From NCBI RefSeq assembly GCF_945859705.1, contig NC_079134.1, forward strand, positions 160,305,718-160,369,717: a DNA stretch of 64,000 nucleotides, written 5' to 3'. This stretch comes from Episyrphus balteatus. Lineage: Eukaryota > Arthropoda > Insecta > Diptera > Syrphidae. Made by a program: the position numbers and the translations under genes. How positions within the stretch are numbered: position 1 is the stretch's first letter; the number at the start of each line of letters is the position of its first letter. The notes beneath the pieces are model-generated. The model had not been told where the DNA came from and searched no databases. It was given only the letters and a program-made list of their open reading frames with translations. Shown here in pieces: positions 36,701 to 49,100 of this stretch.

Positions 36701-39700
36701 TACAACGGAGGAAGGTTCGATGAAGATTTTCTCGTACGCGTTTGTTGATTATGCAATAGCCAATCAAGCAAAATATCGCATGAAGGACTACTACAGCTGA
36801 GAGAAGGATACTCAAGAGTTGAGAATTCTCCGAAGCTGCTAGAACTGCTAGAACCCACATAACTCCCATCAACGGCAAAGAAACTACTGAAAGCCACAAT
36901 AAAGTCCGAAGGTTTCCAAAGCCTAAAACATGATCTTTCAAAGTGAAGGCAGCTTTGACAGATACGAAGAGAATGAGGAGGTTTATGACTGACATTCCGG
37001 CAATTGGACCAACTAGCCACCAGACTACTGGCTCGTAAACTGATAACCAACAGCTGAAAAAGAGAGAAAAATTGGGTTAAAAGCAGAAGACTATGGATCG
37101 TCATAGTCTTTCAGTTTTGCTCCTATAAAGCTTTACATACGTTTTATAGAAGCTTTACAGAAGCTTTATAGAAGCTTTACAGAAGCTTTACCGAAGCTTT
37201 ACAGAAGCTTTACCGAAGCTTTATAGAAGCAAAATTGTTAGTTGGAGTTATTAAAGGTATTGACGATACTTACAACAAACTATTTCCATATTCATGAGCC
37301 CTTACTCCAACAGAAAGTCCAACAACAATGGCCGGTGCTCCATAACCCATGGAAAAATAGAATCCCATTGGACCGTGATTAATATCCCTCATTTCAGTCA
37401 ACATTCGATATAAATGGACACAGTCCACTGTAGTCCATGCAAATGCCGCTAACCATGTATAATGCAAACAAATCGCGATAAGTTTGCAAGGAAACTCGTT
37501 CTCCAAGAGGTTCCTCCGGGATTGCATTCCCACGAAGAACAAAAGTTCAGCAAAGAATACGCAAAGGACAATATTCTGATGGATTGTATTGGAATTTGTT
37601 TGCATTCCTCGAAGAAGTCCTAAAGCCACCAAAACACTGAATAGAATTGGCAAAGAAATCATAAAAGCTGAATATGATGTTATTTGAACGAGGAGTGATG
37701 GCTCCGGAATGTCCTCAGGATCAATGATATCCACAATCACAGCATAGTTAGAAACATGTGAACACGAACAATTGATCATAATTGGTTGCCCTTCAACAAT
37801 TCCTTCATCATAATCGGGGATCTCAGTTTGACAACCAAGACGGGTCCATTGATTTGTGAACGTGTTCCATCGAACACATTGAGGGTTCGATCGTGGACCA
37901 AATCGTGTTGGATCAATATCAAGCCACATTTGCAACTTTATCGGTTGAGAAAGATGTGGAGAACCTAACGATCGATAGGTTAAATGTTTTTCTGCAGGTT
38001 GATCCTGTTCCGAAGGGTATATAACTTCAGCTTGACGTTTGACAAGTCTTCGAGCTCGATATGTTGATTCATTTTCCTGTGACATTGTTGGATCGTTCTT
38101 TGGTTTTTCAGCTTCATTTGAAGCAGCTGCAAGTTGAGTTTCTTCACCGCTAGATCCTCGGAATTCTATGTCACTCTCATCGAAATGGACATGGATATCG
38201 GGGTCCACATCCAGTTCGACTTCTTCTTCTGAAGCTTCGATTTCATGAGCAATAATTTTGATATTCTCATTCATATGTTCTTCACTGCTTTTGTCCTTGG
38301 GTCCTGTTCCAACTCCAGGAACCTCAAAGACCTCGACTACCGAATTTGTATCGGAATTGTCAGATTTTTGAGATGAGATCTTCCGGGAAGGAATTTCTAT
38401 CTTTTTGTCTTCGTCATTGCTGGGAACCAAGATCGCCAGTGAGAGAATTGGAGTCGCAACTTGGATATCCACTCCCCATCGTCGAGTTATAGTTTCATCG
38501 AACATTTCGGGGAATAATTCCCCAACGTCTTTGTATTGTGCATAGCTGACAATAGCTCGATAATCATTGGATCCCTGAGTAACTTCATTCTTCTCAGGAG
38601 GTTGAATACCAAGCATGTCAAGTGGCACCAGTACTTTCGTGTATTTATCGAATTTATTCTTATCCTGGATGTAATTATTATACTTGGGAAAAGTTATAGC
38701 TGGTTTCTGTTTTGCTGAATGTTGCAAGAAACCACTAGTATCTGGAAGAACAACACTTTCCGTAGTAAACTGATTCGGTTTCAGAAACTTGGTTTTATGA
38801 TATTCGCTAAGCTGTTCGGGTTCATAACCAAATAATGACTCGGTTGTCACAATATCCAAACCCATTACCATATTTTTTTGAACAATTTCAAAAGGATTTG
38901 TATAGGTATCATGTTGCGATCGAGCTAAAACAATCATATACTTGTTAAAAGCATCGATAAGATCATCAGGAGTTCGCTGAATCAATTCCATAGCTCGTTT
39001 CCATTCTTTTTCATACTTTTTGTCCAAAATTACACTTGCACTGTCTACCAGATTCTTAATAAAATACTTATCCTGACTGTGGGAAAGATTCAAGCCACTT
39101 TGCATAAGCTCGTAATTGATAAGTTCATGAAGAATTCCTTCGGTAACCAGTAAATCTGCACCATAAAGTCGGTCATGGGTGAATTTAACCTCATCGGAAA
39201 GATATTCCATTTCGAATTCATTAGACCAAACGTTGTTAGCTTCGTTAATAAGGAATGATGACTCCATTTTGTATCGTCGGCTATCTTTAGGCTTAGTTTT
39301 TTTCACTGTACTTGAACGGTCAACAACTTCACAAGCATGTTGAAGACTTTCAGCAAGTTTGACCGAAACAAAGGAATTCAGTTCAAGCTCCATCTTTTCA
39401 AGTTGGCCCAATTGTTTCCGAATTTCTACAAATGGTTCAGAGGTACAGTTGAACATATCAGCTGGACCCCAACCTCCGGAGGTTATATCACAAACTCTCG
39501 AACCTTTCCCACGACTTGGAGTTGGACAATTTTCGATGGTTGTACTTCCAAGGGGAGTTCTTGGCCACCAGATACCAGCTGAGAATGATCTTGGACAAGC
39601 ATCATAGACCACTTCACAGCCGTTCAAAGTTACTTCGGCATAGGGATTTGAACAGGAATCACATCTTCGTCCTATGACACCTTCACGACACTCACATTGT

Positions 39701-42700
39701 CCGGTAAGTCGGTTACAAGCACTATTGAAAGACCCAATAGAATAGCAGTCGCAAGGGATACAAGCTGTTTCGTTTAAAGGTTGATAATGGTTATTCTTGC
39801 AGTAACACTGTCCAGTAGTTTTGTTGCAGTCCGGATGATAACCCTGTTTAAGATTACATTTACATGGCCCACAGCCTTTTTCACCCCACCATCCTCCCGG
39901 ACATGGTTGCTGAAGAGTCTTCTCACAATAATCGCCATGTTGAACGGTGCTATTACACTCACAACGGTATCCACGTTTTTCATTGACATTAGCTCGACAA
40001 ACCCCTGCCGAACATGGCTTAACAGTGCATATTGGAGCACAATCGGGACCTACATATCCCGGAAGACAATCACAATGTGCTTCGTCCCAGCTGGTAAAGC
40101 AACTTGAATGCATTGGGCAGGTCTCGGGACATTCAGCCTGCGATAGGCATCCATCGTCTACATTTTCCCGAATTGTTGGACGACTTAGAACCGTTTGAGG
40201 TGCTCCAATACGAACATCTTGTATACAGCCTTCAAATGGCATCAAATCAGACATGGATCCAAAGGATACATCAGGACTTCCGATAACGATTTTCCCAACG
40301 TACAGACCCTGGACTTTTTGGGACATTGGAACCACTCCCATACGTTGCCCATAATCAACTGAGAACTGGATCTCAGCTCCAAGCCATTTGATCTCGATAC
40401 GATGCCAAACTCCGTCGGCTAGGTCAGCTCCAGCAAGATACATTGGCTCGCTGTCATAAATATAGTATAAGATCCCCCCTTTAAGACAGATTATAGCAGA
40501 ACTATTCTGTCCAATCTGGATTTGTATGATAAAAGCATCTTGAAGGCGAGTCCTAATCGACAGGGAAGTTACCCATGGAAGCTGAATGGGTCGAAGAAGA
40601 GGATTAAAACTCAAACTACCATCACCGGAGAATCTCCATGGAGCTGGAATAGGTTCCTGGCAGGTATTCCCAGCATATCCTTCAGGACACTCGCAGGTAT
40701 ATGTGTTCCAGCCTTCTTTACAAATTCCACCATTGAAACAGGGATCCGAAGAACATAAAGGAGCCTTTTGGGGACATCCCGATATAGTTCCATTATCAGC
40801 AACATACGAATTCAAATCAATAAATCGATCATCGACTCGAAGGTCAGAAATACATCCGACGAAATCTTGATTTTCCACTGGGAAATGTGCAGGAATTCTT
40901 GGAAGTCCACCGATTTGTAGTGGACCGGTTAAATCTAGGAACCTGTGACAGGTTTCAGTAAGAGAGGCACACTTTTTGTCAAGTATTAAAGTCGTTTGAT
41001 TGGCACAACTCCATCGATCTCCCAAGTTTCCAGCCAAAGCTATCGCTGTATCACACTCATCCAAAGCTACTGTAACGGTCCGGTTTAGATAGGTTACTTC
41101 TACTCTGTGCCAATTTCCATCGGAGACTTTTGGATTGTGACGGACACTAACCGATTGAATTCGATCACCCAAGGAGAACGAAAATGATACATAACCTCCA
41201 AGAATCTCCAAGGCTATAAAATCATGAAGCTCGTTATACCTTCCATTGTAGAGTAACAATCCGTTGTCATTAACTGTGGCAAATCGTAGTTTCAAGTTAA
41301 ACCTATGACGTTGTTTGAGACTTTCAAAGGTTAGGAATGAATTCCGGGAGAACGAACGAGATCTCAGCTCACACGTGGCAGTGTACGGTGGTGGTTGAGA
41401 GCTGGTTAGAAGCGTATTCATGCACGAATGTCCTCCATCACACAATTCAGCGGTACATGGTTTGAGCTTCGAAATTACAGTTTCACAGTTTGTTCCAGTG
41501 TATTCAGGAGTACAAAGGCAAGTATATCCACCTTCACGACGCTGACACTTTCCACCGTTTAGACAGGGATCGGAATAACAAAGATCCACTTCGGTATCAC
41601 AGAGATAGTGTTCCTTACTGCCAGTAAAGCCCTCAGGACAGGAACAAGCAAAGGTGTTAACTGGGTAGATTGGCCGGAAGAGTACAGTGTCACTATGGAT
41701 GAATTCCGAAGCATTTCCGAACTTGAGAACAGTTAGACACTCCTCAAAGTTTAGGCAAGGCTCACGAACACAGAGGTTATCATCGAATGGCAGAACTTCT
41801 ACGGTCGCGAGGCGGGCCAAGATGGCTCGGTTTAAATAAACCCTTTCTTGCAGGTACTGAGGGGTATAATATTCTTCATGGGACACATCAGGTCTTCTAG
41901 CTGAAAAGCTTACATTGAGAATTCGTGATGTAACATCGGTATCGTCTTGAATTGAGAACATATAGATATTTTCTTTGGGGCAGGGTATAATAGCTGCCAG
42001 ACCATCAAGAAAGAAGTTCAGCAAAGGTGAAAGAAAGGCTTCTTCAGTCATCTCATTGAGCCTTACTGTCACCGAGTTAAAAAGCATATCTTCCGTAATG
42101 AGACGCACCGAAAGTTGCATGATAGCTTTGGCTTCGTTAATCCCATCTGACACGGACACCTCCATAGTTGCAAACTTGGGAACATTTGTATTCAACTGTG
42201 GACTAAGTATTAGCCCTCCAGAAGTTGTATTAAGTCTTAAAAGATTCGCATTGTTTCCTGAAAGAATCCGATATGATAGCTTGTCTGTTACATCGGCATC
42301 AAATGCTGGTATCCGCCCGATCTCTCCACTGGGAAAGTGATCACGGAAATTATTAAAGATCACTTGGAAGTCGCGCAGAACTGGTGCATTGTCATTTACG
42401 TCAGTGACTAGGATTTCCACATGAGCATCATTCCGAAGAGGAGGGCTGGCAGCTCGAATAACTAATTCAAACTTCTTTCGTGAAGATTCATAATCAAGTT
42501 CGGTCATTGTAAGTAATTGTGCACGTTCGGACCCTGGCCGGGTAACCAAAGAAAACGAATTCGAGTCATCTCCCCCAATAATTGAATAATGAACAATAGC
42601 ATTTACACCTTCATCAGGATCATGAGCATGAATCTCACCAACAACCGATCCCACTGGAGAGTTTTCTGGAACATACAAAGTAATCTTGTCAGAGGAGAAT

Positions 42701-45700
42701 GTTGGTGGAGAGTCATTAACATCTTCAAGTCTGATTTGAACTTCTACCGAACTGCTTAGAGGGGGTGATCCTTTATCAACTGCAATAGCCATCAAGTGAT
42801 ATGTTGCCACTGACTCACGATCAAGACCTTTGTTTGTTCTGATCGTGCCAGAAGTTGGATCAATCACAAACGATCCGTCTTCTTCGTCTTTATCACTCAA
42901 GATGTACTTTATTCGTCCATTCAGACCCATATCAGGATCAGTTGCTGAAACTTGAACAACCGAAGTCCCAACTAGGGCATCTTCCAAAATCGAAGCTTGA
43001 TAGAGAGGGTTTTTGAAAACCGGTGGATTATCATTGACATCTGTCACACTGATCTCCACATCTGTTGTATCACTCAAAGAAGGGTTTCCACCATCTTTTG
43101 CTGTAACTGTCAAAAGATATCCACTTGTGGTCTCTCGATCAAGAGCTGCATTAGTAACGATTGCTCCGGTTTGTGGATTGATCGAAAAAGGATCATGAGC
43201 TCCCATTCCATTGATACTTTCGTCATTTAAGGAATAAGTAATTTGAGCATTAATTCCAACGTCACTATCAGTTGCTGATACTACCAAAACAGTGGTTCCA
43301 ATTGGTGCATCTTCAAAAACCGAAGCACTATAAGGAGCATTCTCAAAAATCGGTGCATAATTATTAGCATCGGTAACATTTATATTAACTGTTGCTGTAT
43401 CTGATCTTCCACCTGAATCAGTTGCTGTAACTGTCAGAAGAAATCTTCGTTCCTGTTTGTAATCCAAAGACTGAGCGATTGTAATTAGTCCCCGGCCATT
43501 TTGAGAAGTTATAGCAAATCTTCCTCTTGTATTTCCAGTCGTTATTTCATAATGAAGTCTTGAATCTTCATCGGGATCAGTAGCAGTCACCGTGGTCACT
43601 GGAGTTCCAGGTGGTTGATCTTCACCAACATTCGCTTCATAGTATTTTGGTCGAAATGCAGGATCGTTATCATTGACATCTTGAACTGTGATTACTACCG
43701 AAGAACTAGCTGATTTTGGGGGAATTCCGCCATCTTTAGCAATCACTTGGAATGTATAGCGACTTTGCTCTTCCCGGTCCAATTGTTTGATAGTTTGTAC
43801 CCATCCAGTTCGGGGATCTACCGACAAAGGAAAGTTATCATCTCTTTCAGAGATGCTGTAGGTTATCTCTGCATTGGCACCTTCATCGGAATCATAAGCC
43901 TGGACTCGAATGATATTGTAACCCACCGGAACGTTCTCCAAGACCGATTCTTGAAACTGGGATGTGTAGAACCTCGGTGCATTGTCATTTGCATCGATCA
44001 CATTTACCAACAACTGAGTTGTGTTACTCCTCGAAGGACTTCCTCCATCTTGGGCCCTAATCACCAACCGATAACTTCGAACACTTTCATAATCCAGGGG
44101 CTTCACCAACGAGACATCTCCACTCATTGAATCAATAGAGAATTGGGATTGAGTATTACCGCCAATTATAGCATATCGAATAGCTGCATTGTTGCCTTGA
44201 TCAGCATCGGTAGCTTTGATGTGGGCTACTACGTTATCATCACCCCACTGATCTTCATTCACTTGGACAGTGTAGGTTCTTTCACTGAACTGCGGATAGT
44301 TATCATTGTCATCAAGGATCTTCACAAGCACCGTGGCAGTAGCTGTTTTTCGTTCACTTTGTAACGGTGCCATGTCAGTAGCTGTAACGATCAGAGTGTA
44401 ACTTTCAGAAGCTTCTCGATCTAATGAGCTTCTGGTTGATATAACTCCAGTTCGTCCATCGATTCGAAAAGTGTTGGCATTTCTCTCCTGAGAGGTTATT
44501 CCAGTACTGGAAACATTCTCAATTCCGTATTCGATTTCAGCATTCTTCCCGATATCTTGATCAGTTGCTCGAAGAGTTATCACTGTGGAACCTACTGTGG
44601 CGCCCTCTCGAATACTCGCTTCGAACTGTTCGGCTTCGAAAGTTGGACTATGATCGTTGCAATCGAGAACGTTCACTTGTAAAGTTGTTGTACCCGATCG
44701 AGGGGGAAAGCTGTCATCAGTTGCCACAACTCGGAAATAATGCACATCCATAAGCTCCCGATCAAGACTTGCCGAAGTGGTAACAACTCCTGATCGTGAG
44801 TCGACTTTAAACAGAGATTGGGACCTGGAGTCAAGAAGTGACACCATGGAGTAAACGACTGGAGAATCTTCGGGATCTCTGGCACGAACAGTTGTCACTG
44901 TCGAACCTGCTGGTTGTTCTTCCAATACCGGAGCTACATACAAAGCCTGTTCGAAATAGGGACTTTGGTTCCTTAACTCCCTTCGGACCCTTTTCGCAAT
45001 ATCAGTATCATTGAACTCTTGATGATGATAGACGATCTTCAATCGATGATCAGAGTCGACAATATCATTTCGATTGCAACGAATATTGAAAGTGATGATT
45101 AGTTTCCATATTGACTCATGAATACAAACATCTCGACTTGCTACAAGATCTCGGTTTCGAGACTCGATAAGAAATCGCTCGTCATTGACATCTAAAAAGT
45201 TTACTTTACAATTTTGACAGACCGATTTTGGCAGAAATGCATTAAGATTATTGATAAACTGAGACTTTTTTAGGCAAATTTTGTTCCACTTGTCAGTTGT
45301 GTGGATCGCATAGGAAGCATAAGTCTCCGAGATCCATTGTTTCGCATCGGCAACTCTTCGATGCATTGAACCTTCATCCGAATCGAAGTCCCTTGATCTT
45401 CGTTTTCGAGATAGAATTCGATGTCTCATTTCATTATCGAACGAATCACCAAATATTAAGTCGCCATCTTGAAATTTTCGACTGTCATTGTGATTGAATT
45501 CGAGGTGATTATGTCCCACATATTCCCCATAAAACCGTTCATCAGGATCATCATCATTTTGTATAAATCGTCTTCGACGTCTTTTCGAATATCCAGTATC
45601 TTCTTCTTCGAAAAGTCTTCCATACATTTCGATTCTTCGATCATCATTGCAATCACTTCCAGCAACAAATATTCGAATTGGTAAACTATAATAGTCTATG

Positions 45701-46158
45701 CTTCTTAAACGATTCGATGTAGAATCCACATAAAATGTGAATAAATTTGGATAGTATATCCCATCGCACTTTAAATGTTTCTTTAACATAATTCTGCCAT
45801 CTTTGTGATTAACTTCGACTAGATGATGCACAAAATGAGCAGATTTATGGGCATTGATTTTGTAATGCCTTTCGGAACCGAGTTTATAAACCGAGGCATT
45901 GAATATCACTGTGCCAGGGTCGACGGTTTCATTAACAACTATTAAATATGAAGATGTTTGTACTGTGAGTAGGCTTAGAATTATACTAATTAAGAAGATT
46001 TGTAGTATTGATGAGCCATCGATTGATTTGATATATCGTCTTCTGTGGCTTAACATGGCGACGTCTTTGTCGTGATGATTTCTTCTATGTGCGTTCGATT
46101 TTGAGTGTTGTTTGATTTGTGACAGAAGTTTTTGTTGTGGTGCAGGTATGGCAGACAT
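24692..46158 (-). CDS. stan: Starry night/Flamingo, seven-pass atypical cadherin (adhesion GPCR)
   Basis: Core planar-cell-polarity protein that bridges neighbouring cells homophilically with Frizzled and Van Gogh complexes; it also patterns axons and dendrites. CDS: 46158-37274, 37053-36517, 36463-35146 (3579 residues with the TAA at 35148-35146), or 36463-35150 joined to 24725-24692 (3589 residues). Order: N-tail, hydrophobic signal segment (50-67), nine cadherin repeats (about 400-1350), EGF and two laminin-G domains (about 1460-2010), EGF/laminin-EGF (to about 2172), hormone-receptor motif with GIWWPRTPLG (about 2191), GAIN domain, GPS with CSCSHVSNYA (H2801), 7TM (about 2820-3060), then a Ser-rich tail with a Gln-rich stretch near 3480. 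The start at 46158 follows an acceptor at 46194-46193; an in-frame ATG at 46314 lies in the intron. The 5' UTR exon(s) were not located. Confidence 0.96.
26260..26700. repeat. AT-rich interspersed repeat in the stan last intron
   Basis: Blocks such as aacaataagctttcagatga and cgataggttgtcataaaaaa resemble, in inverted orientation, the segment at about 16130-16260 (aacaacctataaaaaatg, accatttgaaagctatag). A weakly conserved repeat, class unknown. Confidence 0.4.
30260..30460 (+). pseudogene. Possible scrap of a non-LTR retrotransposon endonuclease domain
   Basis: One frame reads YYLTVITETWLGK followed by a stop (about 30415-30456). The (A/V)(I/V)TETWL motif is characteristic of the AP-type endonuclease of jockey-like elements. 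Preceding frames are broken, and only the one motif supports the call. Confidence 0.35.
31098..31720 (-). repeat. Interspersed repeat C, inverted copy in the stan last intron
   Basis: Shares ggcacggtagtgcccagc, ctttggcactacaccctt, a GACT tandem at about 31331-31355, cttcccgtta and gggggcgtgg blocks with 7030-7730, in the opposite orientation. An internal duplication of the cagggggcgtggca block occurs at about 31480 and 31627. Confidence 0.65.
31719..32067. repeat. Long near-perfect inverted repeat (hairpin)
   Basis: The arms 31719-31880 and 31911-32067 are almost exact reverse complements (atcacaacaaaaacattact against agtaatgtttttgttgtgat; tttgggttcaaattcgtatc against gatacgaatttgaacccaaa), with a loop of about 30 bases. 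A few mismatches occur near the loop. The arm sequence belongs to repeat C. It lies inside the stan intron, so it would be transcribed as part of the pre-mRNA. Confidence 0.85.
32124..33240. mobile_element. Foldback-type element with about 140-bp terminal inverted repeats
   Basis: Left arm from tcaggttttgtagagctagt (32124) to gcttcgtcaattttt (about 32265). The right arm mirrors it from aaaaattgacgaagc (about 33096) to caaaacctga (33240). A conserved inner block cccgtaactccagattttgg occurs in both. The interior is AT-rich and non-coding. The left end lies about 55 bp from the hairpin at 31719-32067. Confidence 0.8.
33240..34290. repeat. Diverged tandem array, unit about 140 bp
   Basis: A motif of the form aaaaaacaccctttcac..aaatattttgaa, followed by ttgattctt.gttct, recurs near 33392, 33530, 33660, 33802, 33943 and 34083, a spacing of 130-142 bp. 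Units are well diverged. A related block with similar spacing is at about 57580-58020, and single units occur near 26140 and 56465. ORFs at 33683-33871 and 33959-34282 are translations of this array, not genes. Confidence 0.65.
35144..35151 (-). promoter_or_regulatory. stan: stop codon overlapping a consensus splice donor in stan
   Basis: The minus strand reads GA|GTAAGT across 35151-35144. TAA (35148-35146) is the stop if the intron is retained, and GTAAGT (35149-35144) is the donor if it is spliced. The same bases therefore specify both C-terminal fates. Confidence 0.85.
35146..36463 (-). CDS. stan: stan coding exon 3 (cytoplasmic tail, with stop used when the last intron is retained)
   Basis: After a 53-bp intron with acceptor attcgtag (AG at 36465-36464), the first base completes Ser of SSSPYSDGQLRQTSTSTS. 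It encodes the conserved tail (DSDSGSETDGRSLELASSHS, ITEHVQATTPPELNVVQSPQ, SPPNIGRWSQ, SLLKNDYQQNQQQQHQQ) to LTSITDTE and TAA at 35148-35146. The TAA lies inside GTAAGT (35149-35144): splicing there removes the stop and joins the exon, ending at 35150, to 24725-24692. Confidence 0.93.
36464..36516 (-). other. stan: stan intron between coding exons 2 and 3 (53 bp)
   Basis: GTAAGA donor at 36516, acceptor attcgtag ending at 36464. Very short, near the lower size limit typical of fly introns. Retention would give a stop (TAA in the GTAAGA donor) right after SSSPYR. Confidence 0.9.
36517..37053 (-). CDS. stan: stan coding exon 2 (rest of 7TM and start of tail)
   Basis: Acceptor tttttcag (AG at 37055-37054). 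The first base completes a Phe codon, giving NSLFCWLSVYEPVVWWLVGP across the junction. It continues with LLILFVSVKAAFTLKDHVLG and LWLSVVSLPLMGVMWVLAVL, the last helix FCLIGYCIINKRV and the proximal tail, ending SSSPY plus two bases before donor GTAAGA (36516). The Met of MSVINLL is internal, not a start. Confidence 0.93.
37054..37273 (-). other. stan: stan intron between coding exons 1 and 2 (220 bp) with an 11-bp tandem repeat
   Basis: GTAAGT donor at 37273 and tttttcag acceptor ending at 37054. The plus strand at about 37147-37230 is a minisatellite of about seven and a half units of agaagctttac / cgaagctttac / agaagctttat, giving an AAGCTT every 11 bases. Confidence 0.85.
37274..46158 (-). 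CDS. stan: stan coding exon 1 (8.9 kb, ectodomain to early 7TM)
   Basis: A single uninterrupted reading frame of 2961 codons plus 2 bases. It encodes all cadherin repeats (eight inter-repeat linkers are visible: DCNDHSP, DDNDNYP, DANDNAP, DVNDNDP, DANNYAP, DVNDNPP, DVNDSPP, DVNDNAP, then a ninth repeat), the EGF/laminin-G block, the hormone-receptor motif, GAIN/GPS and the first TM helices, ending NSL plus two bases. The donor GTAAGT starts at 37273. The exon begins in the 5' UTR at 46192, after acceptor ctttccag. Confidence 0.95.
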
Positions 46159-46192
46159 TTTGGTTTTTCGATATTGTCTGCTATTTTGTTTT
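46159..46192 (-). other. stan: stan 5' UTR portion of coding exon 1
   Basis: 34 bases between the acceptor tctttcttctttccag (minus strand, ending 46193) and the ATG at 46158-46156. The ATG context is AACCAAAATG, a good insect start context. The upstream exon that splices here was not found in the window with confidence. Confidence 0.65.
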
Positions 46193-49100
46193 CTGGAAAG
46201 AAAGAAGAGAAATTTTGAGGTTAGAAAATGTACAAATTTGTTTAAATCTGAAAAATTGAAATAAAAATGTATGCAAATGTAAAAAAGGGAATGAGAACTC
46301 CAACAATCTTTCAAACATGAAGAAAAAAGGTTACATTTTTTTCGAAAGAGTAGGGAAACTCTGGTTTCAGGAACATCAGAAAGGCGGAAACAAAAAAAGG
46401 CTGGTAGGTAAATCTGAATTCTGGCTCTAACACATAGTTTTTATAAACTCGGTAAGCAGGATCCTAGATCACTATATATCAGAGTCCTGTTAAGTAGTAG
46501 AAAGGTTTAAGTACTCAAGATGCAGATTACCTAAGCTACTATCAAGTTATGAAATTTCAAGGTGCTAACGGCGACTTGTTTTTGTTTCTATAGGTGATAG
46601 TAAATCGGGAGATATGAACCTATTAATGCTATTATGGGCAACCGTATTGGACGATAACCGAGTTTCATAAACGTCTGCCTAACTAAGGCCTTCGTAAGAC
46701 GTGTTTAAAAAGTCAGAACTGCGATCGGACTAACTTAGACCAATTGCAGTACTGCTGTTCATAAATGTCATTCGGGCAGATTGCGCAGCCAAATTTGATG
46801 GCTGCAGTACTCACGAAGAAATTTACTTGGCTCTTGATACGATGTTTTTATTGTTAATAAATGTCAAGTTATGTAAAAAAAACATAATTGTGAAGCAAAA
46901 AATCTAATTAGGGAGGTCGAAAAAATGTTTCTTTTTATTTTTCGAAATGTTTGGATCAAGATGACATCAAAAATTTCTAAATATGAAATAATTAGTATAA
47001 ATTGAAATTTTTCGTATTAGGGTGCCTCGAAAGATGTTCTCTAGTTGCTCGTGAAATTCAAAAGAAATACGCAGATATAACTTTATCCAAATAAACGAAG
47101 AAAACAAAAATGTTATTAGGGTGTTTAAAATTTAATTTTTTATTAATTAAAAAAAAAAAAGAAATCGGATTTCACTTTATAGAAAGTTTGTACAACTTGA
47201 TTATGATATATTTAACATCTACTCTTGGGACTCAACCAATACCAATTTAATTAATTTGATATAAATTTAATGTTACTATACCAAAAAACAAACTTTCTGT
47301 GCACTAACACCCTAATTAATTTCAAACAATTTTTTTGAAAATTTTATGTAATTAAGTACTTTTCAAAATTAATTGTTCTGGATGCCAAAATGTTTTAATT
47401 TGTTTTTGAGGAAATAAAAAAAATATTTTTTTTTCGTGGGTACCTACATCGACTAAGCGTCATTTCGTGAACTCACATATAAGTTTTTTATTTTTTGGTG
47501 ATTCGTAACTCTCAAAACTCAAAAACGAATTCGATTGGAAAAAATAATAGACCTGCTGTGGAAATAAGGTACTATTTAGAAAAAAAAAAAAATAACGGCA
47601 CTTCTTATTCCCATAAAGCGTTTTCTTGATTTTTGACTTTCTCGTAAACGACTTAATCGATTTCAACAAAAAATTTATACAAATTCATTTTCTTAATTTT
47701 AATGTCAAAATTGAGAAAGAATTTTCAAAAAGAAATTTTTAGTAAAACGGTATTTTTTTTTTTTTTTTTTGAAAAATCAAGTTTTTGAAAACGGGTCAGT
47801 GAATTTTGTTTTAACTTTAAACCGAAGGTTCATATCTAGAATTCCGGAGGGCCTATCTTGTGCTTTCAAAAAAACCTAGGAAATTGAACCGTAGCCACTT
47901 CTTTTTACTTTTTTTTACTTTTGGCTTTTTGTATAGAAACAGTGACATTTATAACTCAGACCACTTGAACAAAATTTTGAATAGAAATTCTGTAAGTAAA
48001 TTGTTCCAAATCGCTTTGCTTTTTGTCCTACCCTTGACAAATTTTATTGTTCGTATTTGAATTTTAAAGGCAGACACAGTTAATTCATTGTAAAAGTGTC
48101 TCACCTGTGATGATGAAATGTTTTGTATGTAATTGTTTTCCAATTGTTTTTTTTTTTTTAATATTTACGAAAACTTGTAAAACCCACAACTTGGAAATAG
48201 GAATACAAATATTTCTGTGTTTAAAAAGAGTAAATGCCAACACCAATTAATTTCCATTGTTATCGTTATACCTTTTACACTTCTTTAAAAAGTCGTTTTT
48301 GAGTTTTGACAAAGCTGAATATTTAAATTTTTTTTTTTTTTTTTTTTGTAAAACTTTATACAGTTCAATTTATACAGTTCATTGTTATGCTAGTGATATA
48401 AAAAAACTCTAGAAAATGTTAATCATCATAATTTTATATTCCTGGTCACAGGCAATTGTCATTTCTGTGAGTTTCACAGCAACAGAAAATCTTGAAAAAC
48501 CCTATAGCTAATAATAATGTGTTAAAATAGAGTTTTTTTTTAGTCATTTAAAAACACTTAAATTCTGAATTCAGTTGCAAAAGAAACTCTTCGTTCTCTT
48601 TATAATTTAATAACGAATTTCAATTTCAACTCAGAAATAAGAGTTAATTATGATTTATTAACATAAAAAATGCAATTTCTTGTTCAAAAAAAGGGATACA
48701 AAGAATTTTTCATTTCTTTTTGATTTGTTTTAATTAAAAAAAAAATTTCACGAGTCTTTTCGTCCTTTTTCTTTGTTCTACGAATTATTAACGTTGAATT
48801 AATTAAAAAGTACCATTTTTATTTGGGAAAGAAGAACACTTTTATGGAAGCAAGGAGTGAATATGTAGTTTGGTTACCGATAAATTGCATACGAATCGAT
48901 TTCTATGTACAAAAGAAAAGGTCCTGCATCCTTATTTTTTCATTGTTTCTGTAAAATATTTTGTGTAAAAATCAAACTCTCTTCCTTTCGTACAATTATA
49001 AAAGCTTTTACAATTTTATTTTTTTTTTCTAATTAGCAGAAATATTTTTATATATTTTCTTTCATAGAAAGGACGAGAGGGGTTTATTGGAAATAAAAAT

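Noticed and set aside
36658..37104. 148-residue minus-strand ORF over stan exon 2
   Set aside because: Wrong frame of a confirmed exon; Ser-rich translation with no family match.
41975..42340. 121-residue plus-strand ORF opposite stan exon 1, and similar ones at 43747-44130 and 39781-40107
   Set aside because: Antisense shadows of the 8.9-kb coding exon.
46159..46314. N-terminal extension of the long stan frame (MKDCWSSH...)
   Set aside because: A strong acceptor (ctttccag) ends at 46193, and the conserved protein starts at MSAIPAPQQ; the extension is intron.
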